From Platerodrilus igneus (Eukaryota; Arthropoda; Insecta; Coleoptera; Lycidae): a DNA stretch of 64,000 nt. Of the stretch, positions 24,168-35,560 are shown piece after piece. Under the pieces are notes generated by a model that did not search any database, was not told the DNA's origin, and was given only the letters and a program-made list of their open reading frames with translations. How positions within the stretch are numbered: position 1 is the stretch's first letter; the number at the start of each line of letters is the position of its first letter. The DNA lies in contig JARFIW010001364.1 of assembly GCA_036346225.1 (NCBI GenBank), positions 1,178,001 to 1,242,000 of the forward strand, given 5' to 3'. The position numbers and the translations under genes were made by a program.

Positions 24168-24264
24168 AGAGAGAAGCTACATCCAGTGAAATGAGAACGT
24201 GATCTTCAGGATTTTCATCTACCTGAAGATCACATTCTCATTTCACTGAATGTAGCTTCTCTCT
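24168..24264. repeat. Hairpin at the truncated end of PLE1
   Basis: Arms of about 43 bases (GAGAGAAGCTACATCCAGTG and its complement) surround a loop of about ten bases near 24216. The right arm encodes the remains of RT motif A, so the left arm is an inverted copy of coding sequence. Confidence 0.8.
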
Positions 24265-25329
24265 TTACGAATATTCCTTTGTCTATGGTTATTGACATCA
24301 TTAAAGAAAATTGGAATAAAATCAAGCCCTTTTGTAATATGTCTGTCACCCATAATCGCTCAAATGATTATGGATAATTTACTGTCGAGTGTTATACCAT
24401 ATGAGATGTTTTTCTTGGTAAAGTATGTGGACGATATCATTTGTTCGTTGTCAGTCCAATATGTTGACCAAACGTTAACAACATTTAATGATTTTAATGA
24501 TCACCTTCAGTTTACTTTTGAAATTGAAGTGGATGGTAATTTACTTTTTTTGGATGTTATGGTCATCAGAGATATATCTAATCATCTATTATTTGATTGG
24601 TACACTAAACCAACAAACTCTGGCAGATATCTAAATTTCCACTCCAACCATTCTTTTAAACATAAGGTAAACACGGTGAAGGCCCTACGATATCGAATTT
24701 GGCATATATCAGACACACAGTTTATTGAGAAAAATAAGAAATTATTGATTGACACTTTAGTAAACAACGGTTATCCAAAGGGAGTGTTGCATAGATTGAT
24801 TTATGGCAACTTCTTAAAAGTAAACTCTACAGAAGTTGAAATTACGTACAAGAAGCTTCCGTATATACAGAAGTTATCTCCACTTTTAGTACGATTACTT
24901 AAACAATCTAAGATTGCTATTGTCTACGAATACTATTTTTCCATCCAGAATTTGTTTACCAAATTAAAGGATCGTACTCCGAAATTGTTAAATAGTAATG
25001 TTGTCTACAAGATCACGTGTAGTTGCAACAATAGTTACATTGGTCAGACTAGCCAGTGGCTAAAGAGTCGTTTAACCCAGCACAGGAGTGATTGCAGGAT
25101 AAACTCCAATAAATGTGCGTTGTCCGCTCATGTTGCGGCAACCAATCATACACCATTTTTCGATGACACCATCACTTTGGAGAATGAAACCAATTACAAA
25201 ACTAGGCTTTTCATCGAGTCTTTTTATATTAATAGTGAAATTAATACTATCAATAATAAGATTGATATTGATAGGGTGCATAACGTCTATTCTGCTTTAT
25301 ATAGTAATGACATTTTTAAACAACGTTAA
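24226..25329 (+). pseudogene. Penelope-type reverse transcriptase / GIY-YIG endonuclease
   Basis: The coding remains start in the hairpin arm with LNVASLFTNIPL, equivalent to the SLFTNIP motif-A block; the catalytic Asp position reads Asn. After a frame change at about 24290 and an apparent deletion of the A-to-B spacer, one open frame runs to 25329. It has LSPIIAQMIMD (motif B end), KYVDDII (catalytic YVDD near 24424) and LLFLDVMVIR. Then come DWYTKPTNSGRYLNFHSNHS, and a GIY-YIG domain (VVYKITC at about 25000, SYIGQTSQWLKSRLTQH from about 25033). The frame has no ATG at its start (TTG). The RT would be inactive; the nuclease domain looks intact. Confidence 0.88.
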
Positions 25330-25580
25330 GTATTTTCCTTCAGGTTATGTAATCAATGCCATTTTCGGAACGTACTCTGTCACTTTTATAGAATTTGTCA
25401 TTCTCAACTTTGTCTTTATGTTTTAACCGCCATCGTGGCATGACTTGCCCTTCAGGCAATTTTCTAATTTTTTAATTTTTGACCCACATTTATTATGTGA
25501 ATCGTGCAGTAATTGTTTTTCAATTTCCTTTAGTATAATTGATCAATGTAAGTAGTTAGCGACATGTTATGTATTTCTTG

Positions 25581-25582
<2 letters not shown>

Positions 25583-25624
<42 letters not shown>
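25583..25624. repeat. (TA)n microsatellite
   Basis: A clean TA run ending in ACACACA, next to the tail of PLE1. Confidence 0.95.
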
Positions 25625-25630
<6 letters not shown>

Positions 25631-25750
25631 GGGCGAATCTCCGTTGACGCGACGGTCCATTATGGATAAACGGTAACAAATTTAAAATATTTGCCTGTGC
25701 AACGATATGTGCGTTACTAATGGCTACATTTTAAAATTATTTTGAAGTAT

Positions 25751-26062
25751 ACAGGGCGTCCCAAAAAAGTGTAGCATACCAAAGTTTTGTTTTTCTTATG
25801 GAAGACTCTGTATTTTATTGTATTTTTGGATTGTAAGTAAAAAATGAGATAAACTCTCTTAAACAAGTCCTATACCTAAACATTGTAGTTACCGAGATAC
25901 TTTGATTTTTCGTAAATTTGAAAGTCTAAAAGAAAAGTGTATAACTCCCAAACAAATACATTTATCCAAATCCAATTTTAACTATAAATATTAGACCAAT
26001 AATAGAAATTATCGTTGTATTTAAAGTTAACGAAAATTCTACTGAGTGTCCAAAATAATAAC
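25751..26062. repeat. Left part of a dispersed repeat used as target by the Polinton-like element
   Basis: It starts ACAGGGCGTCCCA. The complementary motif GGAACACCCTGT closes at 37508-37519, on the far side of the 11.4-kb element. The ACAGGGTGTCCC style is common at the ends of short non-coding repeats in arthropod genomes (recalled, not checked). The interior has no gene. Confidence 0.5.
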
Positions 26063-26289
26063 AGTAGAGGAAAATCACGCAACCCACGCCCACATTTCCT
26101 CCAGCATCCACATTTCCTCACACATCTCGACCAAATTTACATGTAAGTTCCCATAAGGATGAAATGTGGAGATGAATCTCATCCTTGCTTTCTCCTTGCT
26201 CTCCTCCTTGCTCGGACACACCCACAACCATTTTGATTACGTCGCACCCGCATTCTTTCCACCCGCGAGATAAATCTTTCTCCACATTT

Positions 26290-26640
26290 CCACCCACAAG
26301 ATAAACCTATCTTGTTTGGTATCAATTAATATTAGATTTTTCTTAGTACCCAAATCTCTTGAAATTTTTCAGATCGCATCATCCCCCAGGGAGCTACCCT
26401 GATTTTACGATTTTTTTATTCCTAACATTTTGAACCAAAATAGTTTTCTTCGTCTAATCAATGCATCTTTTGAGATAAACCTATCTTGTTTGGTATCAAT
26501 TAATATTAGATTTTTCTCAGTACCCAAATCTCTTTAAATTTTTCAGATAGCGCCATCCCCCAGGGAGCTAACCCAATTTTAAGATTTTTTTGCTGGTAGC
26601 GATTTCTGACCGTCCTTATAAATTTTTTAGTCATGCAATA
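26290..26640. repeat. Subterminal repeats, left arm (2 units)
   Basis: Two copies of a unit of about 100 bases with GATAAACCTATCTTGTTTGG and CCCCCAGGGAGCTA, at about 26296-26400 and 26470-26580. A third, worn copy lies near 29.51-29.60 kb. Confidence 0.8.
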
Positions 26641-26870
26641 CATCAAACTAACCTAGAATTTTATGTAGAATCCGAATCTGTAAATAAATTTAAAATAGGA
26701 CCACCCCTTACCATTTTACACACACCCTCTAAATTATAACCCTCCTGCAGCTCATACCTTAAAGAAAATTTAAAAACCATTCTTAAAACTTTTTATTACA
26801 GACAATTTTTACTAATACAATTTAAATTTGTAAACCACATTTCTAAATACATATTCACAATTTTTCATTT

Positions 26871-27491
26871 TCAACCTAGAACTTCACATATCGGCTTATA
26901 CTTATTAATATTTATTTCTAAATAGAGCACCTTTTCCAAACACCAACCGGACCCACATGTTTCAAATTCCTCTGGTTTTGTTCGCATGGTTTCGCTTAAG
27001 ACCTCGTACATATTTTCCATATTACTAGAAGACGTTATAACCACATTTTCTATGTTAAAGGATTTCACATCGGTAGTATCTTCCCGCATTTTGTTGTAAA
27101 CGCCGTAGAGTTCGCAATAGACTTTTACTGTTGTATGTTGTATTCTTTTTTTATTAATTAATCGAATAAATCGCTCTTTCTGCTTCCAAAGGAACTCGGG
27201 CACTCCATCGGCGACACTGGCATTCTTTATGCGATAGCTAGCCATACGGTTGTTAAACGCTGTGCTAACCATTTCTACACAATCGTCGCTAGTAGCGGTA
27301 ACTGATGCATTTTTATGTCTGTTGCTTCTTAAGTGTACGGCATAGGTAGTCTTTTCCATTTCGAAATCGCATACTTTACACATATTACGTGGTTGTTTCG
27401 TACAAGGCCCTTTAACAGCTGGTGGAGCTGAACGTTTACTGCTTAATGACATACCGTGCTGTTTTTCCTTGTGTCGTTGTAAGCTCTCCAT
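26871..27491 (-). CDS. Zinc-finger ORF of unknown function (left-arm copy, intact)
   Basis: From the ATG at 27491 it encodes 206 residues, starting MESLQRHKEKQHGMS. The upstream in-frame GTG start is ignored. Residues about 43-63 hold CKVCDFEMEKTTYAVHLRSN followed by RHK, a C-X2-C...H-X5-H arrangement like a C2H2 finger; a half finger (QRHKEKQH) lies at the N-terminus. The rest is helical and charged (VPEFLWKQKERFIRLINKKR) and ends CEVLG at a stop. The basic finger suggests nucleic-acid binding. From memory, similar N-terminal blocks precede Maverick-type polymerases in insect genomes; that is unverified. The right-arm copy is broken. Confidence 0.7.
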   Translation of the reverse strand: MESLQRHKEKQHGMSLSSKRSAPPAVKGPCTKQPRNMCKVCDFEMEKTTYAVHLRSNRHKNASVTATSDDCVEMVSTAFNNRMASYRIKNASVADGVPEFLWKQKERFIRLINKKRIQHTTVKVYCELYGVYNKMREDTTDVKSFNIENVVITSSSNMENMYEVLSETMRTKPEEFETCGSGWCLEKVLYLEININKYKPICEVLG

Positions 27492-27589
27492 TTTAGTACA
27501 AACCAAAATCCGCACTATAAGACTTTGGTTAAACTTGTAAGCGAACTAACTTATAACTAAAAGGTATACTCTTGCGTACCTGCTTTATG

Positions 27590-27669
27590 TACCCTATAAA
27601 ATGCAAACCGAAGGTTTCCGAAGACACCCGAACGAAGTTGAGGATTCAGCGGGGAACTAAATGACGTCA
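27590..27669 (-). promoter_or_regulatory. Probable promoter of the zinc-finger ORF, left arm
   Basis: On the minus strand a palindromic TGACGTCA (27662-27669, a perfect CRE/ATF-type site) lies upstream of a TATA-like TTTATAGGG (about 27592-27600). That is about 100 bases before the ATG. The same arrangement is preserved in the right arm. Confidence 0.55.
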
Positions 27670-28147
27670 TCTTTTGCCAATCCTTGCTGCTCGTCCAATA
27701 CATTTAGCACCAATGCATGCGCCCGGTTGTGCTTTGTCCATGCTGCGAATGCAGTTAGTATAGAAACACCGCAAAACGTTTTCTATGTTATACGGATCAA
27801 CAATTGCATCGCGTGCATATTAAAAATCTAAAAGGGTAGTAGCACACGCACACAAATTGTGTGCAAGGCGTGCAGTAAAAGATGCAGTGCTACTATAAAC
27901 AAAAACTTAATAAAAACACTTTAAACCTTTACTAAGGGAATACCAAACTTGTTGTTTACAGAATACTTACTAATAAAGCAATTTAATTTTAAATAACTTC
28001 TACGTCATATTTTAGGAAATGGTAGGCTTGAATATTTTCTAAATGAATCACCAAGCGAAAAGTATATGCATAGCGGTATTAAAATTAACCATTAATTTCC
28101 CATTTTTACGACCGTGATTAATTATAGATTAAAATTTAATTTGCTCA

Positions 28148-29330
28148 CGTTCGAGCTACCCGTAAACTAACATATTTTATAGTAACAGTGCGCTGTATAA
28201 TACATGCATACCTCTTCTCCGCGCTACTGCTATTTTTGTAGTTGCTTGAAAAAGTCACTCTCCTTTTTACTGTTAGGACCGATGCAAAGCACCATTTAAT
28301 ACTTTCTATAGCACATCGCACACTTTTTCGTCTGATAATTAAATTTTGCTTCTGTAGGCTGTTTTCACTTTAGCATAGCGGTCGGTCGCACGTAATGATT
28401 TCTAGAACCGGTAAGTACTCGATATCGCCCGAATAGAGAATTAGATGCTCGATGTCTGTCAACCTCCGATTCCCTCGTAAAAGGTAGAAAAGAAACTCGG
28501 TCAATCATCCATCTAACTTATACTTCGACCCGCTCCCGTTCTGATAATTTCCAAACATTTTTTAAACGACATGGGCTCAGAATTTTTAAACCTTCGAGGG
28601 ATCTATAAGTCGTAATCAATTACACGTTTGAACTCTCCGTAAACTAACTATGCGCTGTATAATACATGCATACCGCTTCTCTGCGCTACTGCTATTCTTG
28701 TAGTTGCTTGAAAAAATCAGTCGCCTTTTTTACTGTTAAGATCGCTGCAAAGCACCATTCTATACATCCTTTAAAGGTATGGCACATCGCGCACTTTTTT
28801 GTCTGATAATTAAATTTTGCTTAGGTAGGCTTTTACACTCTCGCATATTTAAACATCTAATACGATTGATTAACCACTTTGGATTATTCTAACGGGAACC
28901 GCCATACATTTCGCCGCACCGTTCCTTTTGAATCCAACGGTCCTATGGGCTTCCACACACTAACACCTAACGTATCTTTCCTACTATTTGTTAAACAAAA
29001 ACTACCGGCGTCGCCATGTCCGTATGCGGACGTAAGCAGATGTTTGTGGATGTGTACGAGAATATGTAACCATATACATTAATCAGTCTAAGCTATTTTA
29101 TTTAGTCCACGAAAACTATTATTTTTTCTAAACCACAATTAATAATCGCCGTTATAGATTTAACATTTCTACCATTACCCAATGACTGGTGCTACTACAT
29201 GGAAACTTTAATTTCTTATTGGAGAAAATCCTTATTCTCCCACGCGCTGTTGCATTGTTGCATGCCCACCCCTTTTGAGGATATATGCTCGTTATAGGTT
29301 GTAGCATCCGCGGTTTTACTTAACTACACT
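28148..29330 (-). pseudogene. Decayed second copies of the arm ORFs, left arm
   Basis: At 28.40-28.50 kb a minus frame retains EHLILYSGDIEYLPV, clearly related to KHLILYLDGIEHLPV of the 83-residue ORF. At 29.21-29.33 kb the sequence matches the middle of the 30397 ORF, including GAATAAGGATT and a CTACAACCTATAA block. Two direct repeats (28148-28385 and 28623-28845) share AATACATGCATACC and GTCTGATAATTAAATTTTGC. Together they show an ancestral tandem duplication of an ORF pair followed by decay of one pair. The rest of 27670-29875 has nothing else I can name. Confidence 0.65.
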
Positions 29331-29875
29331 TCGTGAGACCCTTTTAATCTTTTTAATCGTGTCTTTCTCGCTTACAATACAGTAGGACTTAGCCCTACTA
29401 CCAACAAATTATAATACTAGATACCCATTAAATTCGTCTTTAATTTTCCCTACAACTTTTTTTTGTTGACATGCGGTATATTATATTTATTATCCGCGGG
29501 GTAGGCACTCTTTTAAGATAAATATATTTTGTTTGGTGTCAACTAATATTAGATTTTTCTAGGGAGCCCAAATCTGTAAATAGATTTTAAATAATTCCAC
29601 CCCATACAAAGTTACGCCTTTTAAAGACTAATTTTTGCCCATCTTTATTTAGCTACATTTTTAAAACCCTTTTTTCGTTACCCAAGACATATGTTTTAAT
29701 CAACTATTTCCCTAGAAATCTAAAACCGATGTGTCCCGCGAACACCACGTGGAGATATCACGTATACTCTGCCCACCTGGATAGAAACAGGAAGGATTTG
29801 GAAGGTGAGCGAAGAACTTAAAAATTATGGAATTTAAAAACTAATATATACAATAGATTTACAAAATCTATACAA

Positions 29876-30127
29876 CTATCTTAGATTTATATCTTTATGC
29901 CCCCCATGCGTAGATTGATATGCTTCCAGGAGGATGTTACGCTTGTCATCTTCGCTCGGTAAACTAATTTTACTAATAATCTGTGTGTACAAATCGTGTA
30001 TTTTTACTCCGAATACATACACCGGCAAGTGTTCAATACCATCCAAATAAAGAATTAGATGTTTGGTGACTATTAACTTCCGCATCCCTCGTGTACGCCC
30101 TAGACACATCCCTGGTGGTGATGTCAT
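29876..30127 (-). CDS. Small ORF of unknown function, 83 residues (left arm)
   Basis: Starts MTSPPGMCLGRTRGMRKLIV and continues VTKHLILYLDGIEHLPVYVF and KIHDLYTQIISKISLPSEDD; it ends DINLR. No membrane segment or known motif is seen. Translation is identical in the other arm, which may reflect recent duplication and not selection. It follows the 30397 ORF in the same direction, as if co-transcribed. Confidence 0.55.
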   Translation of the reverse strand: MTSPPGMCLGRTRGMRKLIVTKHLILYLDGIEHLPVYVFGVKIHDLYTQIISKISLPSEDDKRNILLEAYQSTHGGHKDINLR

Positions 30128-30396
30128 AGCCTTTTATAAATAAAGAGCAATGTAATACTATTCTAAAATTTTTATTCTGACATTATACATAAGAAAATTT
30201 AAAAAAAAATGTAATGCCAAGCATGGAGTCATTTAAACTTAATTTTAATACAAAGTTATGCATAGAAGACAGTCCTTTTTAGGTTTGTTTGGAATGGTTT
30301 TAATTTTATCTAATTTTATTCGCAGCTTAAAATTTAAATCGACACCAAAGTCCTCTATCTCCTTTTCTAGTCAATAGTTTGATACATAGACACCGT

Positions 30397-30760
30397 CTAG
30401 GTTTTCGAATTGTAAAATGTACCGAAGTTTGCCTCTATATATAGAAAGTCTTTGATTCCACCGACAACCAGATCCATTCCTTCGTGTAATTCTTGCAGCT
30501 TGTGACAATCTTTTAATCGCGGCTCCCCCACTATATCCTGCATACGTATCTTGTTAGCTTGATCGACTTCTTCTTGTCGGTATTGGAGGAAATCCTTATT
30601 CTCCCACTCACCATTACGTAGTTGCAAGTCCACTACTTTTGGAAATATATGGCTGTTATAGGTTGTAAGACCCTCGGTTTTAAATGATCCGAAAGGTTCT
30701 TTACTAGGCAAATATACAATGTTTAACGGAACCCCTTTGCGTGTGGTGTACGCCAAGGTT
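30397..30760 (-). pseudogene. Unknown ORF, 5'-truncated at the arm boundary (left copy)
   Basis: 119 residues open, including TRKGVPLNIVYLPSKEPFGS and the charged block WENKDFLQYRQEEVDQANKI, ending FGTFYNSKT. The annotated start is not real: the first residues of the right-arm version (MADNIDDLRNAG) are missing because the arm ends here. It reads through the TAA that interrupts the right copy at 32760, so it is the better 3' part. Confidence 0.6.
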
Positions 30761-32466
30761 TCTCAACTTTTTGGAAATAAAGTGAAACCTACAAATGAGC
30801 GATTTGGATTATGGCTGTCGGCAGAAAATATGTGCAACAATAATCTGGTGACCGATATTGGTAATATTTGTTATGTCAAAGGCGAACAGATGCTGACTGG
30901 TGGACTACACACACCAATTACAGAACCATTTTGGGACAATATAATGTTGGTTAAAATTTGCGACCTTTCTGACACCGAACAAACATCTGCAAACAAAAGG
31001 ATGTTTATCCTAAAAAAAGAAATTTGTGGTGCATTTAACAGCTATCTACGAAGAAAGTTCGACCGATTTGTTTCCGCTAGGCGTGGTGTTAAAGCTAAGC
31101 TTCCGTTTTCTCTGGGAAGCACTAACAAGATGAGCCAGAGAGTAAAAGAAATTATCGAAAAAGAACACCTCGAATGCATTAATAAAAAATTCCAAAATCC
31201 TATGTGTTCCATACAAAGTGGAACTAGCAGATGTTTAGTTGGAAACTTTATTGGAGGAACTGCCAGATATATTAGACGAACTCGAAAAAGATTATTTCTA
31301 TCTTTTTGACATGGATGTAATCCCAGATTTTGCAGGCATTTTTAGCAAGATGGAGATGTGTAATTATTTAACTACAAAGCATAACTTTTGCTATAAGGGA
31401 GAATACGAAGAAAAGTGTGATATTATAGTTGACAACGATAAAACTGCGGGGATTGATTGTTTAACATGGCTAACAACCAATGTAAGAATTAAGATATACA
31501 GCAAATTTGTATGTCAGATAACAAGTCCTGGTGTTAATAAACAACTCGGCAATCATATACTAGATTTTTTACGTTGTCCAGATGTACGTTTAAGGGAAAC
31601 ATTTGCGTCTACTTTGGTCAAACAACATGGTATTACGCGATTGGATTCGACAATATACAACTGTACAATTGGAAGCTATGTCAGTGCGGAACGGGTGTAT
31701 AAACCCTTAAAAGACTGTTTAACCTTATTGGAAGATAGTAAGTTATACTTCCTAAAGGCGCCAATATACTCGGTACCACGTGCCAAAATGTGGAGTAAGC
31801 TATCGGTCAAGGTACAAAATAGCTGCTGTTTAGTGTATAATAACCTACTACAGTACGTGTATTGGGGGAATGGTAATACAAAGAAATTGACGGGCTTGCA
31901 AATTAAGTTGTCCGAACAACTAGTGGAAAGAGAAAAATTGATAAAGTATGTGCTTTCGGCTTTTAGTTTTAACTATTTACCTGTAAATTATTTGGAGATA
32001 GTAGAGGAAAAAGATAGCCAAGATAAAATAAAAATCTTAAACAAGTGCTACATTAAAGCAGGTAGTACATATTTTACACAATCTGCAACACCATATTCTA
32101 CAATTTCAAAAGAAATAGTCATTTCAGAATTGGGTTTGATAGATACGCTTAACATTCGCCCAGAGGTTGTACGACAACGCGTAAATATTGGCAGTAAACT
32201 CTATCCGTTTACTGCTACAATACGCGAACAAAGATGTGTTAGACAAAGAACATCTTATTAGAGAAAATGAGGAAGAAATAAAAGATTATTTTATGTGCCG
32301 ATAGACTGACTTAGCTACATCTGGTTTCTACAAGCTGTATGCATTTGTGGTTAGTAAAAAAGACTCTTTTAGTTATCCAGGCGTCCTTGCGAAAAAAGAT
32401 GGTACTGAATCCGTATACTTTTTAAAAAGTTATTCTAAAACGTTTTTATCAAAATGGCAGATAACA
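30761..32466 (+). pseudogene. Core gene of unknown function, frameshifted and 5'-truncated
   Basis: One long coding region fills the core in at least three frames. The first (to 31309) includes KPTNERFGLWLSAEN, MLTGGLHTPI and KLPFSLGSTNKMSQRVKEII. The second (31239-32261; it has a TTG, the first ATG is at 31311) has DFAGIFSKMEMCNYL, VRIKIYSKFVCQITSPGVNK, ITRLDSTIYNC and SCCLVYNNLLQYVYWGN. The third continues to a stop at about 32466, with FYKLYAFVVSKKDSFSYPG, and overlaps the next ATG. Frame changes fall near 31235 and 32240. The N-terminus is lost at the arm junction; the ATG at 30719 lies in antisense arm DNA. Size would exceed 560 residues. I do not recognise the family. Confidence 0.7.
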
Positions 32467-32860
32467 TAGACGACCTAAGGAATGCAGGTTTCGTAACCTT
32501 GGCGTACACCACACGCAAAGGGGTTCCGGTAAACATTGTATATTTGCCTAGTAAAGAACCCTTCGGATCATTTAAAACCGAGAGTCTTACAACCTATAAC
32601 AGTCATATATTTCCAAAAGTAGTGGACTTGCAACTACGTAATGGTGAGTGGGAGAATAAGGATTTCCTCCAATACCGACAAGAAGAAGTCGATCAAGCTA
32701 ACAAGATACGTATGCAGGATATAGTGGGGGAGCCGCGATTAAAAGATTGTCACAAGCTGTAAGAATTACACGAAGGAATGGATCTGGTTGTCGGTGGAAT
32801 CAAAGACTTTATATATATAGAGGCAAACTTCGGTACATTTTACAATTCGAAAACCTAGAC
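32454..32860 (+). pseudogene. Unknown ORF with its original start (right copy), interrupted by a stop
   Basis: ATG at 32454 in core DNA gives MADNIDDLRNAGFVTLAYTT, then enters the arm at residue 14-15. A TAA at 32760 stops it after 102 residues. The frame continues to about 32857 with ELHEGMDLVVGG and FGTFYNSKT as in the left copy. The ATG overlaps the end of the core gene by about a dozen bases, suggesting compact virus-like gene packing in the ancestor. Confidence 0.65.
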
Positions 32861-33129
32861 GGTCTCTATGTATCAAACTATTGACTAGAAAAGGAGATAG
32901 AGGACTTTGGTGTCGATTTAAATTTTAAGCTGCGAATAAAATTAGATAAAATTAAAACCATTCCAAACAAACATAAAGAAAGGACTGTTTTCTGTGTATA
33001 ACTTTGTATTAAAATTAAGTTTAAATGACTTCATGCTTGGCATTACATTTTTTTTTAAATTTTGTTATGTATAATGTCAGAATAAAAATTTTAGAATAGT
33101 ATTACATTGCTCTTTATTTATAAAAGGCT

Positions 33130-33381
33130 ATGACATCACCACCAGGGATGTGTCTAGGGCGTACACGAGGGATGCGGAAGTTAATAGTCACCAAACATCT
33201 AATTCTTTATTTGGATGGTATTGAACACTTGCCGGTGTATGTATTCGGAGTAAAAATACACGATTTGTACACACAGATTATTAGTAAAATTAGTTTACCG
33301 AGCGAAGATGACAAGCGTAACATCCTCCTGGAAGCATATCAATCTACGCATGGGGGGCATAAAGATATAAATCTAAGATAG
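33130..33381 (+). CDS. Small ORF of unknown function, 83 residues (right arm)
   Basis: Identical in translation to the left-arm ORF (MTSPPGMCLGRTRG...). It lies about 270 bases after the interrupted 32454 ORF in the same direction. Between them 32.87-33.12 kb holds only AT-rich DNA. Confidence 0.55.
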   Translation: MTSPPGMCLGRTRGMRKLIVTKHLILYLDGIEHLPVYVFGVKIHDLYTQIISKISLPSEDDKRNILLEAYQSTHGGHKDINLR

Positions 33382-33899
33382 TTGTATAGATTTTGTAAAT
33401 CTATTATATATATTAGTTTTTAAATTCCATAATTTTTAAGTTCTTCGCTCACCTTCCAAATCCTTTCTGTTTCTATCCAGGTGGGCAGAGTATACGTGTT
33501 ATCTCCACGTGGTGTTCGCGGGACACATCGGTTTTAGATTTCTAGGGAAATAGTTGATTAAAACATATGTCTTGGGTAGCGAAAAAAGGGTTTTAAAAAT
33601 GTAGCTAAATAAAGATGGGCAAAAATTAGTCTTTAAAAGGCGTAACTTTGTATGGGGTGGCCCTATTTAAAATCTATTTACAGATTTGGGCTCCCTAGAA
33701 AAATCTAATATTAGTTGACACCAAACAAAATATATTTATCTTAAAAGAGTGCCTACCCCGCGGATAATAAATACAGTATACCGCATGTCAACAAAAAAAA
33801 GTTGTAGGGAAAATTAAAGACGAATTTAATGGGTATCTAGTATTATAATTTGTTGGTAGTAGGGCTAAGTCCTACTGTATTGTAAGCGAGAAAGACACG

Positions 33900-35110
33900 A
33901 TTAAAAAGATTAAAAGGGTCTCACGAAGTGTAGTTAAGTAAAACCGCGGATGCTACAACCTATAACGAGCATATATCCTCAAAAGGGGTGGGCATGCAAC
34001 AATGCAACAGCGCGTGGGAGAATAAGGATTTTCTCCAATAAGAAATTAAAGTTTCCATGTAGTAGCACCAGTCATTGGGTAATGGTAGAAATGTTAAATC
34101 TATAACGGCGATTATTAATTGTGGTTTAGAAAAATAATAGTTTTCGTGGACTAAATAAAATAGCTTAGACTGATTAATGTATATGGTTACATATTCTCGT
34201 ACACATCCACAAACATCTGCTTACGTCCGCATACGGACATGGCGACGCCGGTAGTTTTTGTTTAACAAATAGTAGGAAAGATACGTTAGGTGTTAGTGTG
34301 TGGAAGCCCATAGGACCGTTGGATTCAAAAGGAACGGTGCGGCGAAATGTATGGCGGTTCCCGTTAGAATAATCCAAAGTGGTTAATCGGTCGTATTAGA
34401 TGTTTAAATATGCGAAAGTGTAAAAGCCTACCTAAGCAAAATTTAATTATCAGACAAAAAAGTGCGCGATGTGCCATACCTTTAAAGGATGTATAGAATG
34501 GTGCTTTGCAGCGATCTTAACAGTAAAAAAGGCGACTGACTTTTTCAAGCAACTACAAGAATAGCAGTAGCGCAGAGAAGGGGTATGCATGTATTATACA
34601 GCGCATTGTTAGTTTACGGAGAGTTCAAACGTGTAATTGATTACGACTTATAGATCCCTCGAAGGTTGAAGAATTCTGAAACCATTGTCGTTTAAAAAAT
34701 GTTTGGAAATTATCAGAACGGGAGCGGGTCAAAGTATAAGTTAGATGGATGATTGACCGAGTTTTTTTCTACTTTTTACGAGGGAATCGGAAGTTGACAG
34801 ACATCGAGCATCTAATTCTCTATTCGGGCGATATCGAGTACTTACCGGTTCTAGAAATCATTACGTGCGACCGACCGCTATGCTAAAGTGAAAACAGCCT
34901 ACAGAAGCAAAATTTAATTATCAGACGAAAAAGTGTGCGATGTGCTATAGAAAGTATTAAATGGTGCTTTGCATCGGTCCTAACAGTAAAAAGGAGAGTG
35001 ACTTTTTCAAGCAACTACAAAAATAGCAGTAGCGCGGAGAAGAGGTATGCATGTATTATACAGCGCACTGTTACTATAAAATATGTTAGTTTACGGATAG
35101 CTCTATAATT
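33900..35110 (+). pseudogene. Decayed second copies of the arm ORFs, right arm
   Basis: Mirror image of the left-arm relics: an ORF-1-like block at 33.95-34.05 kb and an 83-residue-ORF-like block at 34.77-34.86 kb (EHLILYSGDIEYLPV). Direct repeats lie near 34.40-34.62 and 34.87-35.10 kb. The 67-codon minus frame at 34174-34377 is identical in both arms but has no motif, and I do not call it a gene. The segment 33382-33900 holds nothing I recognise beyond one worn subterminal repeat. Confidence 0.6.
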
Positions 35111-35560
35111 AACCACGGTCGTAAAAATGGGAAATTAATGGTTAATTTTAATACCGCTAAGCATATACTTTTCGCTTGGTGATTCATTTAGAAAATATTC
35201 AAGCCTACCATTTCCTAAAATATGACGTAGAAGTTATTTAAAATTAAATTGCTTTATTAGTAAGTATTCTGTAAACAACAAGTTTGGTATTCCCTTAGTA
35301 AAGGTTTAAAGTGTTTTTATTAAGTTTTTGTTTATAGTAGCACTGCATCTTTTACTGCACGACTTGCACACAATTTGTGTGCGTGTGCTACTACCCTTTT
35401 GGATTTTTAATATGCACGCGATGCAATTGTTGATCCGTATAACATAGAAAACGTTTTGCGGTGTTTCTATACTAACTGCATTCGCAGCATGGACAAAGCG
35501 CAACCGGGCGCATGCATTGGTGCTAAATGTATTGGACGAGCAGCAAGGATTGGCAAAAGA

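Larger units (their letters stand above)
24168..25578 (+). mobile_element. Penelope-like element PLE1, 5'-truncated
   Basis: RT palm followed by a GIY-YIG nuclease in one protein is diagnostic of Penelope-like elements. The left end is a short inverted repeat whose right arm is also the start of the surviving RT. About 250 bases of AT-rich 3' tail lie between the stop and a (TA)n run. Confidence 0.88.
26063..30760 (-). repeat. Left arm of the palindrome
   Basis: Nearly the exact reverse complement of the right arm. Two ORFs of 83 and 67 codons translate identically in both arms. It ends abruptly after GTACGCCAAGGTT at the core boundary, inside what is the coding strand of the 32454 ORF on the other arm. 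It is about 275 bases shorter than the right arm, mainly because of one fewer subterminal repeat. Outside the listed ORFs it holds no other gene I can support. Confidence 0.92.

Noticed and set aside
28879..34377. A 67-codon ORF identical in both palindrome arms (28879-29082 plus, 34174-34377 minus)
   Set aside because: Identity follows from the arm duplication, it runs opposite to the other arm ORFs, and it has no motif.
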